A stretch of DNA of 16,848 bases, taken from DATGKD01 sp035294855. Lineage in GTDB: Bacteria; Actinomycetota; Acidimicrobiia; Acidimicrobiales; UBA8190. The notes below the pieces were generated by a model. That model was not told the DNA's origin. It searched no databases and saw only the letters and a program-made list of their open reading frames with translations. Below, in pieces: positions 1 to 6,727 of the stretch (its first letter is position 1; each line of letters begins with the position of its first letter). Made by a program: the position numbers and the translations under genes. The stretch is taken from positions 1-16,848 of the forward strand of contig DATGKD010000123.1 in the NCBI GenBank assembly GCA_035294855.1, read 5' to 3'.

Positions 1-217
1 TGGGGTCGGCTTCGGACCACATGGAGCGTTGCACGGGCTCTGACGCCAGCGCCGAGAACGTCACCTCGCCGACGAAACGCGTGGCGTCGTCGGTGAGCAC
101 CGGTACGACATGCACCCCGGCATCCACCAGGCGACGGCACACCTCGACCGCCTTGTACGCGGCGATCCCCCCGGTGACACCGAGCACCACGGTCGGGACG
201 GAGCTGCGGGCTGTCAT
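1..217 (-). CDS. coaBC: CoaBC, bifunctional phosphopantothenoylcysteine synthetase/decarboxylase (N-terminal part only)
   Basis: The protein makes 4'-phosphopantetheine for coenzyme A: it joins phosphopantothenate to cysteine and then decarboxylates the product using FMN. Only the first 72 residues lie in the window; the gene runs off the left edge. The visible part is the start of the CoaC flavoprotein domain. It begins MTARSSVPTVVLGVTGGIAA, followed by YKAVEVCRRL and TDDATRFVGEVTFSALASEPV, the usual Rossmann-like opening with the GVTGGIAAYK motif. The ATG at 217 is the natural start because the family begins a few residues before this motif. No strong Shine-Dalgarno is visible. The gene lies 39 bases after the rpoZ stop on the same strand. 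The order gmk-rpoZ-coaBC is common in actinobacteria, often with metK next. The identification is firm although the CoaB half cannot be seen. Confidence 0.93.
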   Translation of the reverse strand, partial: MTARSSVPTVVLGVTGGIAAYKAVEVCRRLVDAGVHVVPVLTDDATRFVGEVTFSALASEPVQRSMWSEADP

Positions 218-256
218 GCGCGGCGTGGTGTCGCCGAGGCTGCGGGACCCCGCCTG

Positions 257-625
257 CTACTCGGCGCCCTCCGGGCCCGCGCCGTCGGCCTCGGCCTCGG
301 CCTCCACCGTCGCCGTGCCGTCCACCGCGGTCAACTCCGGCTCTTGGCCGGCGCTCTCGCCTTCCTCCCCCTCGCCCGGCTCGGGGCGATGGAACGCGGC
401 CTTGCCTGCGGCGATCTCTTCGAAGGCGATCGTGAGCGGCTTCCCGGACACCGAGGTGACCTGAGGAGGCACGACCACGCCGAGCCCCTCACCGAGCTGG
501 TTGTAATACGAGTTGATCTGGCGGGCCCGTTTGGAGGACAACGCCACCAGCGTGAACTTGGAGTCGACCTTGTCGAGCAGGTCCTCGACAGGAGGATCCA
601 TGAGTGTGTTGCGGCGCTGGGCCAT
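257..625 (-). CDS. rpoZ: RNA polymerase omega subunit
   Basis: The omega subunit helps assemble and stabilise RNA polymerase by binding the beta' subunit. The 122-residue product has the family core near residues 9-80: MDPPVEDLLDKVDSKFTLV, SSKRARQINSYYNQLGEGLG and the segment KPLTIAFEEIAAGK. The last 40 or so residues are an acidic, Glu/Ala/Gly-rich and probably disordered tail. Two ATGs are possible, at 625 and 601. The one at 625 is preferred because AAGGAG lies four bases upstream and the ATG overlaps the gmk stop as TGATG; no such signal precedes 601. The position between gmk and coaBC is the usual actinobacterial one and suggests co-transcription with both. Confidence 0.95.
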   Translation of the reverse strand: MAQRRNTLMDPPVEDLLDKVDSKFTLVALSSKRARQINSYYNQLGEGLGVVVPPQVTSVSGKPLTIAFEEIAAGKAAFHRPEPGEGEEGESAGQEPELTAVDGTATVEAEAEADGAGPEGAE

Positions 626-1194
626 CAGGCTCCTTGGCGATCGTCGGGGCGCGACCCTCGGCTGAGGCGGCGGCCTTTGATTATACCCGCCACCTCCCCC
701 ACAGCCCGGTCCAGGTCGTCGTTCACCACTACATGCGGCGTCATCTCGCGGCCCACCCGCTCCTCCTCGGCTCCGACGACAAGACGACGGGCGACCTCGT
801 CTTCGCTGTCACCGCGCAGCCGCAGGCGCGCTTCTTGCACCTCGGCCGAGGGAGGCACGAGCAGGATCACAAGTGCGTCAGGATCGCGCTGCCTCACCTG
901 TTGCGCGCCCTGCAGGTCGATCTCGAGGAGCACGTCGCGACCCGGTGGCGGCTCGGGCACCGGCGTGCCGTAGAGCTGGCCGAGAAAATCCGCCCACTCG
1001 AAGAAGCCGCCCGACGCGATGCGCGCTTCGAACGTGGGACGGTCGACGAAGTGATACGCGTCGGCAGCCTCGGTGGGACGACGCGCGCGCGTCGTCCACG
1101 AGCGACTGAGCCATAACGTCGGATCGCGCTCGACAAGACGAGCGACGAGGGTGCCTTTCCCCGCGCCTCCCGGCCCGGAGATGACGACGATCAG
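625..1194 (-). CDS. gmk: Guanylate kinase, apparently starting at CTG
   Basis: Guanylate kinase phosphorylates GMP to GDP using ATP. The reading frame encodes about 189 residues, normal for the family. The P-loop GPGGAGKG is at residues 7-14, the GMP-binding segment SWTTRARRP follows, then FFEWADFLGQLYGTP and VLLEIDLQGAQQVR, and a lid-type region LRLRGDSEDEVARRL. No ATG, GTG or TTG occurs in this frame between the upstream in-frame stop (near 1440) and a GTG at 960. That GTG is inside the gene and would remove the P-loop. The chosen start is CTG at 1194, which overlaps the mihF TGA as CTGA, mirroring the GTGA and ATGA junctions elsewhere in this operon, and places the P-loop at the expected distance from the N-terminus. 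No Shine-Dalgarno is visible. The stop overlaps the rpoZ ATG. Product identity is very secure; the start codon is inferred. Confidence 0.9.
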   Translation of the reverse strand: MIVVISGPGGAGKGTLVARLVERDPTLWLSRSWTTRARRPTEAADAYHFVDRPTFEARIASGGFFEWADFLGQLYGTPVPEPPPGRDVLLEIDLQGAQQVRQRDPDALVILLVPPSAEVQEARLRLRGDSEDEVARRLVVGAEEERVGREMTPHVVVNDDLDRAVGEVAGIIKGRRLSRGSRPDDRQGA

Positions 1195-1511
1195 GACTTC
1201 GCGGTGTGGGACAACAGCGCGTCGCGCTGGTTGGCCCCGAGTCCCTGCAGGCGCCGGCTCTCTGAGATCCCCACCGTCTCCATGAGACGGCGCGCTTTCA
1301 CTTTTCCGAGCCCGGGGAGCGACTCCAACACCGACAGCACCTTCATCTTGCCGACGGTCTCGTCCTTCTCGGCGCGTCTCAGGAGTTCCCCCAAGGAGAT
1401 GGAACCCATCTTCAACTTCTCTTTCACCTCGGCCCGCTCACGGCGGACCTTGGCGGCCTTGTCCAGCGCCGCTTGGCGCTGCTCCGGAGTGAGTGCGGGA
1501 GGTTGGGGCAT
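1191..1511 (-). CDS. mihF: Actinobacterial integration host factor (mIHF-like nucleoid protein)
   Basis: mIHF is a small basic DNA-binding protein of actinobacteria, unrelated in fold to the enterobacterial IHF alpha/beta pair. It bends DNA and shapes the nucleoid. The 106-residue product matches the family's usual length and pattern: LTPEQRQAALDKAAKVRRER at the N-terminus, GSISLGELLRRAEKDETVGKMKV, then the helix-two-turn-helix segment ESLPGLGKVKARRLMETVGI and RRLQGLGANQRDALL near the C-terminus. ATG 1511 is chosen because it gives the typical N-terminus (MPQPPALTPEQ) and has GGTGG five bases upstream. A GTG at 1547 overlapping the pyrF stop as GTGA, and an ATG at 1523, are alternatives. Its stop overlaps the putative CTG start of gmk. 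The mihF-gmk-rpoZ-coaBC order is conserved in actinobacteria. Confidence 0.93.
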   Translation of the reverse strand: MPQPPALTPEQRQAALDKAAKVRRERAEVKEKLKMGSISLGELLRRAEKDETVGKMKVLSVLESLPGLGKVKARRLMETVGISESRRLQGLGANQRDALLSHTAKS

Positions 1512-1543
1512 GAGGGCCACCATAGCGCCCGACCGACCATCGG

Positions 1544-2251
1544 TCACCCGGCGGGCGAGCCGGCAGACGACGCGACTTCGTCGGCCACCGCGGCGGCAAC
1601 ACGTTCCGGATCACGGGCCGCGGTGACGGCGCGACCCACGACGAGAATGTCCGCACCGGCTGTGATCGCGGCAGCAGGAGTGGCCGCCCGAGCTTGGTCG
1701 TCGCGCGCCGTCCCCGACGGGCGGATGCCGGGCACCACTGCAAGGAGTCCGGGGGCAGCCCCCCGTGCCACCGCGAGGTCCGTTGCGGCACAAACGAGCC
1801 CGGCGCAGCCGGCCGCGGCCGCCAACGCGGCGCGTGCCGCGAGGACCTGTTCGTCGACGTCGGCTTCGCTCGTCAGCACGGTGACGCCGAGCACCGCAGG
1901 CGCAGGGGCGCCGGCGGCGGCGGCCCCGGCCGCCATACCCGTGACTGCGGCGCGCACCATATCGGCACCTCCCTGGGTGTGCACGGTGGTGTACGCGGCA
2001 CCCAGGCCGCCGATGACGCGCGCGGCTCGGGCAACTGTTGTTGGAATGTCGTGCAACTTGAGGTCCAGGAACACCCGGTACCCCTCGACGGTCAACGCCG
2101 AGACCGTCTCCGGCCCCGCGGCCCCGAAGAGTTCGAGGCCCACCTTGGCCACGCCGAACCACGGGCGCAGCCGCCGCGCCATCCGGAGCGCCACGACGAG
2201 GTCGTCCACGTCGAGCGCCAGCGCGAGCCGGGCGCGGGGATCCTGGCTCAC
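1544..2251 (-). CDS. pyrF: Orotidine 5'-phosphate decarboxylase, group I
   Basis: PyrF removes CO2 from OMP to give UMP, the last step of pyrimidine synthesis. The 235-residue protein carries the group I active-site motif FLDLKLHDIPTTV at 61-73, with D63, K65 and D68 forming the catalytic Asp-Lys-Asp array. It also has AKVGLELF near 35-42, HTQGGADM for phosphate-side contacts, and the C-terminal VVPGIRPSG, DDQARAATP and GADILVVGR motifs. The GTG at 2251 is chosen because AGGAG lies six bases upstream and the start overlaps the pyrD stop as GTGA. The open frame continues far upstream, but that is only read-through of pyrD in another frame. M. tuberculosis PyrF, as I recall it, belongs to the longer group II, so this form differs. 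Confidence 0.96.
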   Translation of the reverse strand: MSQDPRARLALALDVDDLVVALRMARRLRPWFGVAKVGLELFGAAGPETVSALTVEGYRVFLDLKLHDIPTTVARAARVIGGLGAAYTTVHTQGGADMVRAAVTGMAAGAAAAGAPAPAVLGVTVLTSEADVDEQVLAARAALAAAAGCAGLVCAATDLAVARGAAPGLLAVVPGIRPSGTARDDQARAATPAAAITAGADILVVGRAVTAARDPERVAAAVADEVASSAGSPAG

Positions 2252-3363
2252 GGCCGGCTCCTGCCCGCCGGCGGGGGCGGCGCGGTGCGGGGGGTGGACG
2301 GCGCCGGAGGAGGGGCAGGCTGACCAAGCGGGGCTCCGGCGAAGGGCCCACCCCCGGCTGCGCCGGATGGCGGGGTCGTCCCGACCCACACGTCGGCTGG
2401 GGGACCCGACTCGATCGGCTCGGGATGCCGGGCTGCCGGCGGGTGCACCGCGCCCACCAACGACCGCACGTCCTCCACGCCATGCCATCGGCACCAGCGC
2501 GCCAGTCCCCTCAGCACCTTGGCCGGCGCGCGGGGGTCGCGGAAGGTGGCCGTGCCGACCTCCACCGCATCGGCGCCGGCGAGCATCATCTCGACGGCGT
2601 CGACGCCACGGCTCACTCCCCCGACGCCGACGATGGCCGCGTCGGGGAAGGCGGCGCGACAGTCGTGGACGGCGCGGACGGCCACCGGGCGGATGGCGGG
2701 ACCCGACAAGCCGCCGCCACCCGGGCCCGAGCCCAGGCGGTACGCGCGCCTGGCGGGGTCGATCGCCATGCCGAGCACGGTGTTCACGAGCACGAGCGCT
2801 TCGCCGCCGGCGCGGAGCGCGGCGGCGGCGATCTCGGTGAGGTCGGCGACGTTCGGGCTCAGCTTCACCCACAAGGGCAGCCCGGAAAGACCCGCGGCCG
2901 CGACCGCGTCGCCCGTCGCGCTCGGCGAGTGCGCGAACATCCGGCTCCGGTCGTCCAGGTTCGGACAGCTCACGTTGACCTCGAGGGCGACGACGCCCGG
3001 AGCTCCCACAAGCATGGCGGCGGCCCGCCCGTAGTCCTCCACCCGCCGACCCCAGATGCTCGCCACGACGCGCGCGCCGCGCTCGGTGAGAGCGGGGAGG
3101 TCCCGTTCCAGCCACGCCTGCACCCCGGGCCCCTGGAGGCCGACGGAGTTGAGCATGCCCGCGGGAGTCTCGTGCACGCGCGGGGCCGGGTTGCCCTCCC
3201 ACGCCGTGGCGGCGAGCGACTTGACCGTGACCGCGCCGAGCGTGGACACGTCCACGTAGGGGGCGAGCTCGGCACCGTGACCCGAGGTGCCGGACGCGGT
3301 GAGGACGGGATTGGGGAGCGGAACCGAGCCGACCGTCGTGTGCAGGTTGACCCGGCGCTTCAC
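2248..3363 (-). CDS. pyrD: Dihydroorotate dehydrogenase, class 1B-like, with a proline-rich C-terminal tail
   Basis: PyrD is an FMN enzyme that oxidises dihydroorotate to orotate. The 371-residue product has TASGTSGHGAE near 22-32, the FMN/substrate lysine in TVKSL (K48), ETPAGMLNSVGLQGPGV near 65-81, and the active-site segment LEVNVSCPN with Cys133 as catalytic base. WVKLSPNV (K167), LVNT and VGVGGVSRG follow. A cysteine in NVSCPN indicates a cytosolic class 1 enzyme; membrane-bound class 2 enzymes have serine. The flanking sequence is most like class 1B, which normally pairs with PyrK, but no pyrK is present. From about residue 311 the protein continues in a Pro/Gly/Ala-rich tail of about 60 residues, which standard 300-310 residue PyrDs lack. 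GTG 3363 has AGGAGG upstream and overlaps the carB stop as GTGA. Confidence 0.94.
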   Translation of the reverse strand: MKRRVNLHTTVGSVPLPNPVLTASGTSGHGAELAPYVDVSTLGAVTVKSLAATAWEGNPAPRVHETPAGMLNSVGLQGPGVQAWLERDLPALTERGARVVASIWGRRVEDYGRAAAMLVGAPGVVALEVNVSCPNLDDRSRMFAHSPSATGDAVAAAGLSGLPLWVKLSPNVADLTEIAAAALRAGGEALVLVNTVLGMAIDPARRAYRLGSGPGGGGLSGPAIRPVAVRAVHDCRAAFPDAAIVGVGGVSRGVDAVEMMLAGADAVEVGTATFRDPRAPAKVLRGLARWCRWHGVEDVRSLVGAVHPPAARHPEPIESGPPADVWVGTTPPSGAAGGGPFAGAPLGQPAPPPAPSTPRTAPPPPAGRSRP

Positions 3364-6300
3364 TCGTGCACCTCCTGCAGGCTGACCACGGACAGCCCGT
3401 GACGCTGCCAGTCGCCGATGCCCGCAGCCGCGGCGCGTGCCGCGGCGACGGTGGTGAGGCACGGGACCTGATGGGCGAGGGCCGTCGACCGGATGTGCAG
3501 CCCGTCCGCGCGCGGGCCGCGCCCCCGGGGAGTGTTGACCACGAGGTGCACACGACCCGAGGCGATGAGATCGACCGCGTCGGCGGCGCCGGACTCGCCC
3601 ACCTTGGCGACGACGGTGGCGACCGGCACGCCGTTGGACTCGAGGAAGGCCGCGGTGCCCGATGTCGCCGCCAGGGTGAAGCCGAGGTCACGAAAAGCAC
3701 GGGCCGCCGCGAGGCCGCCGTTCTTGTCGCGGTCGGCGAGCGACATGAACACCGTGCCCTCGGTGGGCAGCCTCGTGCCCGCGGCGATCTGACTCTTGGC
3801 AAAGGCGAGGCCGAAGGTGGACGCGATGCCCATGACCTCGCCCGTCGACCGCATCTCGGGACCGAGCAACGTGTCGACCCCGGGAAAGCGCGAGAACGGG
3901 AGGACGGCTTCTTTGACGCTCACCCATCCGTTGTCCGCCGGAGCGCGCAGCAGGCCGCTGCCGCGCAGCTCCTCGAGGGTGGCGCCGACCATGAGTCGTG
4001 CCGCCACCATGGCCACGGGGACTCCCGTCGCCTTGGCGACGAAGGGAAGCGTCCGGCTGGCGCGGGGATTGGCCTCGATGACATAGGCCGTGCCGTCCTT
4101 GACGGCGAACTGGACGTTGACCGGCCCGATGACGCCCAGGGCGTGGGCGATGGCCCGCGTGTGTTGGGCGATGGCGTCGACGACCGCGGGCGCGAGGGTC
4201 TGCGGCGGGAGCGCGCACGCCGAGTCGCCCGAGTGCACGCCTGCCTCCTCGACGTGTTCCATGATCCCTGCTACGAGGACCTCGCCGGCACGGTCCCGCA
4301 GCGCGTCGACGTCGACCTCGACGGCGTCCTCGAGGAACCGGTCGACGAGGACCGGACGCTCGGCGGTGACGCCACCCTCGCGCCGGAGCGACGCGGCGAG
4401 CTCGGTGACCACCTCGGTGAGGCGCTCGTCGTCGTACACGATCTCCATGGCGCGGCCGCCGAGCACGTAGCTGGGGCGGACCAGGACCGGATACCCCACC
4501 TTGTGCGCGACCGTGAGCGCCTCGTCCACGGTGAGCGCCGTCCCCCCCGCGGGCTGGGGGATGCCGAGCCCTTCGCACAGCGCGTTCCACTGCTCGCGGT
4601 CCTCAGCGAGGTCGATCGACGCCGGGCTGGTACCGAGGACGAGGCCCGCGGGCAGCACGTGGGCGAGCTTGAGCGGCGTCTGGCCCCCCATGCCCACGAT
4701 CACCCCGGCCACCGGCGCCCCGCCCGGGCCCGCGCCCGCCGCGGTCTCGGCGTCGAGCACGTTGAACAGGTCCTCGGACGTGAGCGGCTCGAAGTACAGG
4801 CGGTCCGAGGTGTCGTAGTCGGTGGAGACCGTCTCGGGGTTGCAGTTGACCATCACGGTCTCGTAGCCGGCGTCGCGCAGGGCGATCGAGGCGTGCACAC
4901 AGCAGTAATCGAACTCGATGCCCTGACCGATGCGGTTCGGACCCGAACCGAGGATCACCACGCGCGGCCGACGGCTCGGCTGGACCTCGTCCTCGTCTTC
5001 GTACGTGGCGTAGTGGTAGGGCGTGCGGGCCGCGAACTCGGCGCTGCAGGTGTCCACCGTCTTGAACGTGGCGCGCACCCCGGCAGCGAGACGCGCCGCG
5101 CGCACCTCGTCTTCGGTGACGAGTCGTCCCGGAGGCGCGTCCGTCGGCGACGCGCTCAGCAGGTAGGCGATCTGTGTGTCGGAGAACCCGAGACGCTTGA
5201 CCGCCCGCCAGGTTCTCCGGTCGATGGCGGCCGGCGTCACCGAGGCGCCGCCGAGCGACTCGAGGTGACGGCGCGCGTCGGTGACGAGCGCCAGTTGGTC
5301 CAAGAACCAGGTGTCGACGCCGGTCGCTTCGGCCAGGGCGTCGGCGGACACCCCGCGGCGCAGGGCGGCCTCGAGCTGGAAGACGCGCTCGGGCGTGGGC
5401 TCGCACGCCCGGTCCACCAGCTCGTCGTCGTCGAGCAGTTCGTAGCGAGCCTCACCGGGATCGGCGTTCAGCCCGGCACGTCCCTGCTCCAACGACCGCA
5501 GGGCTTTTTGCAGCGACTCCGGGAACGTGCGCCCGATCGCCATCACCTCGCCCACCGACTGCATCCTGGTCCCCAGCCTGTCGGCCGTACCCGGCAGTTT
5601 CTCGAACGCCCAGCGGGGGATCTTGGTCACGACGTAGTCGATGGTGGGCTCGAAGCTCGCCGGGGTCGCACCGGTGATGTCATTGGTGATCTCGTCCAGG
5701 CGGTACCCGACCGCCAGCCGCGCCGCCATCTTGGCGATGGGGAACCCGGTGGCCTTGGAAGCCAGGGCCGACGAGCGCGACACCCGCGGGTTCATCTCGA
5801 TCACCAGACGACGACCGTCGCGCGGTTCGACGGCGAACTGGATGTTCGAGCCCCCGGTGGCGACACCGACCCGGCGGATGCACGCGAACGCGTCGTCCCG
5901 CATCTGCTGGTACTCCACGTCCGAGAGCGTCTGTGCGGGCGCGACGGTGATCGAGTCCCCCGTGTGCACGCCCATGGGATCGAGGTTCTCGATCGAGCAG
6001 ACGACGACGCAGTTGTCGGCCCCGTCGCGCATCACCTCGAGCTCGAACTCTTTCCAGCCGGCGATCGACCGCTCGACGAGCACCTGGTGCACCGGGCTCG
6101 CCGCCAACCCTTCGGCCGCCACGCGCGCCAACTCGGCGCGGTCGCGCGCCGTGCCCGTGCCGGCACCTCCCAGGATGAAGCTGGGTCGGACCATGATGGG
6201 GAAGCCGACGCGCTCCCCCACCTCCATCGCCTCCTCGAGCGAGTGGGCGAAGCCCGACGCCGGCACCTCCAGGCCGATCTCCTCCATGGCCGCCTTGAAC

Positions 6301-6692
6301 CGGTCGCGGTCCTCGGCGGTGGCGATGGCCTTGGCGTCGGCGCCGATCAGCTCGATCCCGAGATCGTCGAGCACGCCTCGCTCCGACAGGGCCATGGCCA
6401 AGTTGAGCCCGGTCTGCCCGCCGAGCGTGGGGAGCAGGGCGTCGGGGCGCTCGCGCTCACAGATCGCCGCCACGACGTCGACGTCGAGCGGCTCCACGTA
6501 GGTGCGGTCGGCCAGGCCCGGGTCCGTCATGATCGTGGCCGGGTTGGAGTTGGCCAGGACGACCCGGTATCCCTCGCGCCGCAACACCTGGCAGGCCTGG
6601 GTCCCCGAGTAGTCGAACTCACAGGCCTGCCCGATGACGATCGGGCCCGAGCCGATGATGAGGATGGACTCGAGGTCGTCACGCCGCGGCAT
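3360..6692 (-). CDS. carB: Carbamoyl phosphate synthase large subunit
   Basis: CarB uses two ATP, bicarbonate and ammonia delivered by CarA to make carbamoyl phosphate for pyrimidine and arginine synthesis. At 1110 residues it is full length. The N-terminal synthetase half starts SILIIGSGPIVIGQACEFDY and has the ATP-grasp segment MVRPSFILGGAGTG. The homologous second half begins near residue 578 with VVILGSGPNRIGQGIEFDY and has LVRPSYVLGGRAMEIVYDD. Both halves keep the metal/ATP motif (VIEMNPRVSRSSAL and VIEANPRASRTLPF). From about residue 985 an MGS-like allosteric domain (GLAAARAFRDLGFTLAATSG) would be the site of nucleotide regulation. ATG 6692 has GGAG about nine bases upstream. A gap of 31 bases separates it from carA, filled by a tiny ORF that touches both genes. 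Identification is certain. Confidence 0.98.
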   Translation of the reverse strand: MPRRDDLESILIIGSGPIVIGQACEFDYSGTQACQVLRREGYRVVLANSNPATIMTDPGLADRTYVEPLDVDVVAAICERERPDALLPTLGGQTGLNLAMALSERGVLDDLGIELIGADAKAIATAEDRDRFKAAMEEIGLEVPASGFAHSLEEAMEVGERVGFPIMVRPSFILGGAGTGTARDRAELARVAAEGLAASPVHQVLVERSIAGWKEFELEVMRDGADNCVVVCSIENLDPMGVHTGDSITVAPAQTLSDVEYQQMRDDAFACIRRVGVATGGSNIQFAVEPRDGRRLVIEMNPRVSRSSALASKATGFPIAKMAARLAVGYRLDEITNDITGATPASFEPTIDYVVTKIPRWAFEKLPGTADRLGTRMQSVGEVMAIGRTFPESLQKALRSLEQGRAGLNADPGEARYELLDDDELVDRACEPTPERVFQLEAALRRGVSADALAEATGVDTWFLDQLALVTDARRHLESLGGASVTPAAIDRRTWRAVKRLGFSDTQIAYLLSASPTDAPPGRLVTEDEVRAARLAAGVRATFKTVDTCSAEFAARTPYHYATYEDEDEVQPSRRPRVVILGSGPNRIGQGIEFDYCCVHASIALRDAGYETVMVNCNPETVSTDYDTSDRLYFEPLTSEDLFNVLDAETAAGAGPGGAPVAGVIVGMGGQTPLKLAHVLPAGLVLGTSPASIDLAEDREQWNALCEGLGIPQPAGGTALTVDEALTVAHKVGYPVLVRPSYVLGGRAMEIVYDDERLTEVVTELAASLRREGGVTAERPVLVDRFLEDAVEVDVDALRDRAGEVLVAGIMEHVEEAGVHSGDSACALPPQTLAPAVVDAIAQHTRAIAHALGVIGPVNVQFAVKDGTAYVIEANPRASRTLPFVAKATGVPVAMVAARLMVGATLEELRGSGLLRAPADNGWVSVKEAVLPFSRFPGVDTLLGPEMRSTGEVMGIASTFGLAFAKSQIAAGTRLPTEGTVFMSLADRDKNGGLAAARAFRDLGFTLAATSGTAAFLESNGVPVATVVAKVGESGAADAVDLIASGRVHLVVNTPRGRGPRADGLHIRSTALAHQVPCLTTVAAARAAAAGIGDWQRHGLSVVSLQEVHE

Positions 6693-6727
6693 CAGCCGGC
6701 GCTCCGTCCGACGATGCGCGGCATCAT
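6692..6727 (-). other. Mini-ORF bridging carA and carB (speculative)
   Basis: The carA-carB gap holds a frame ATG ATG CCG CGC ATC GTC GGA CGG AGC GCC GGC TGA, which would encode MMPRIVGRSAG. Its first ATG overlaps the carA stop as ATGA, and its TGA overlaps the carB ATG as TGATG. It could carry terminating ribosomes from carA to carB by re-initiation. It may equally be chance, and no homologue is claimed. The sequence TGATGCCGCG occurs at both ends, 32 bases apart, hinting at a small duplication. Confidence 0.2.

Noticed and set aside
242..253. Inverted repeat GCGGG/CCCGC between rpoZ and coaBC, as a possible terminator
   Set aside because: The loop would be only two bases and no T-run follows. 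It sits within a 39-base gap between genes that are normally co-transcribed.
625..960. A short 111-residue protein starting at GTG 960
   Set aside because: It is only the C-terminal part of guanylate kinase. Upstream sequence in the same frame encodes the P-loop and GMP-binding segments, so starting here would give a dead enzyme.
2252..3802. Possible 500-residue N-terminal extension of PyrF
   Set aside because: The open frame lies inside pyrD and carB in another phase and encodes low-complexity Arg-rich sequence. GTG 2251 has a clear AGGAG and the GTGA overlap.
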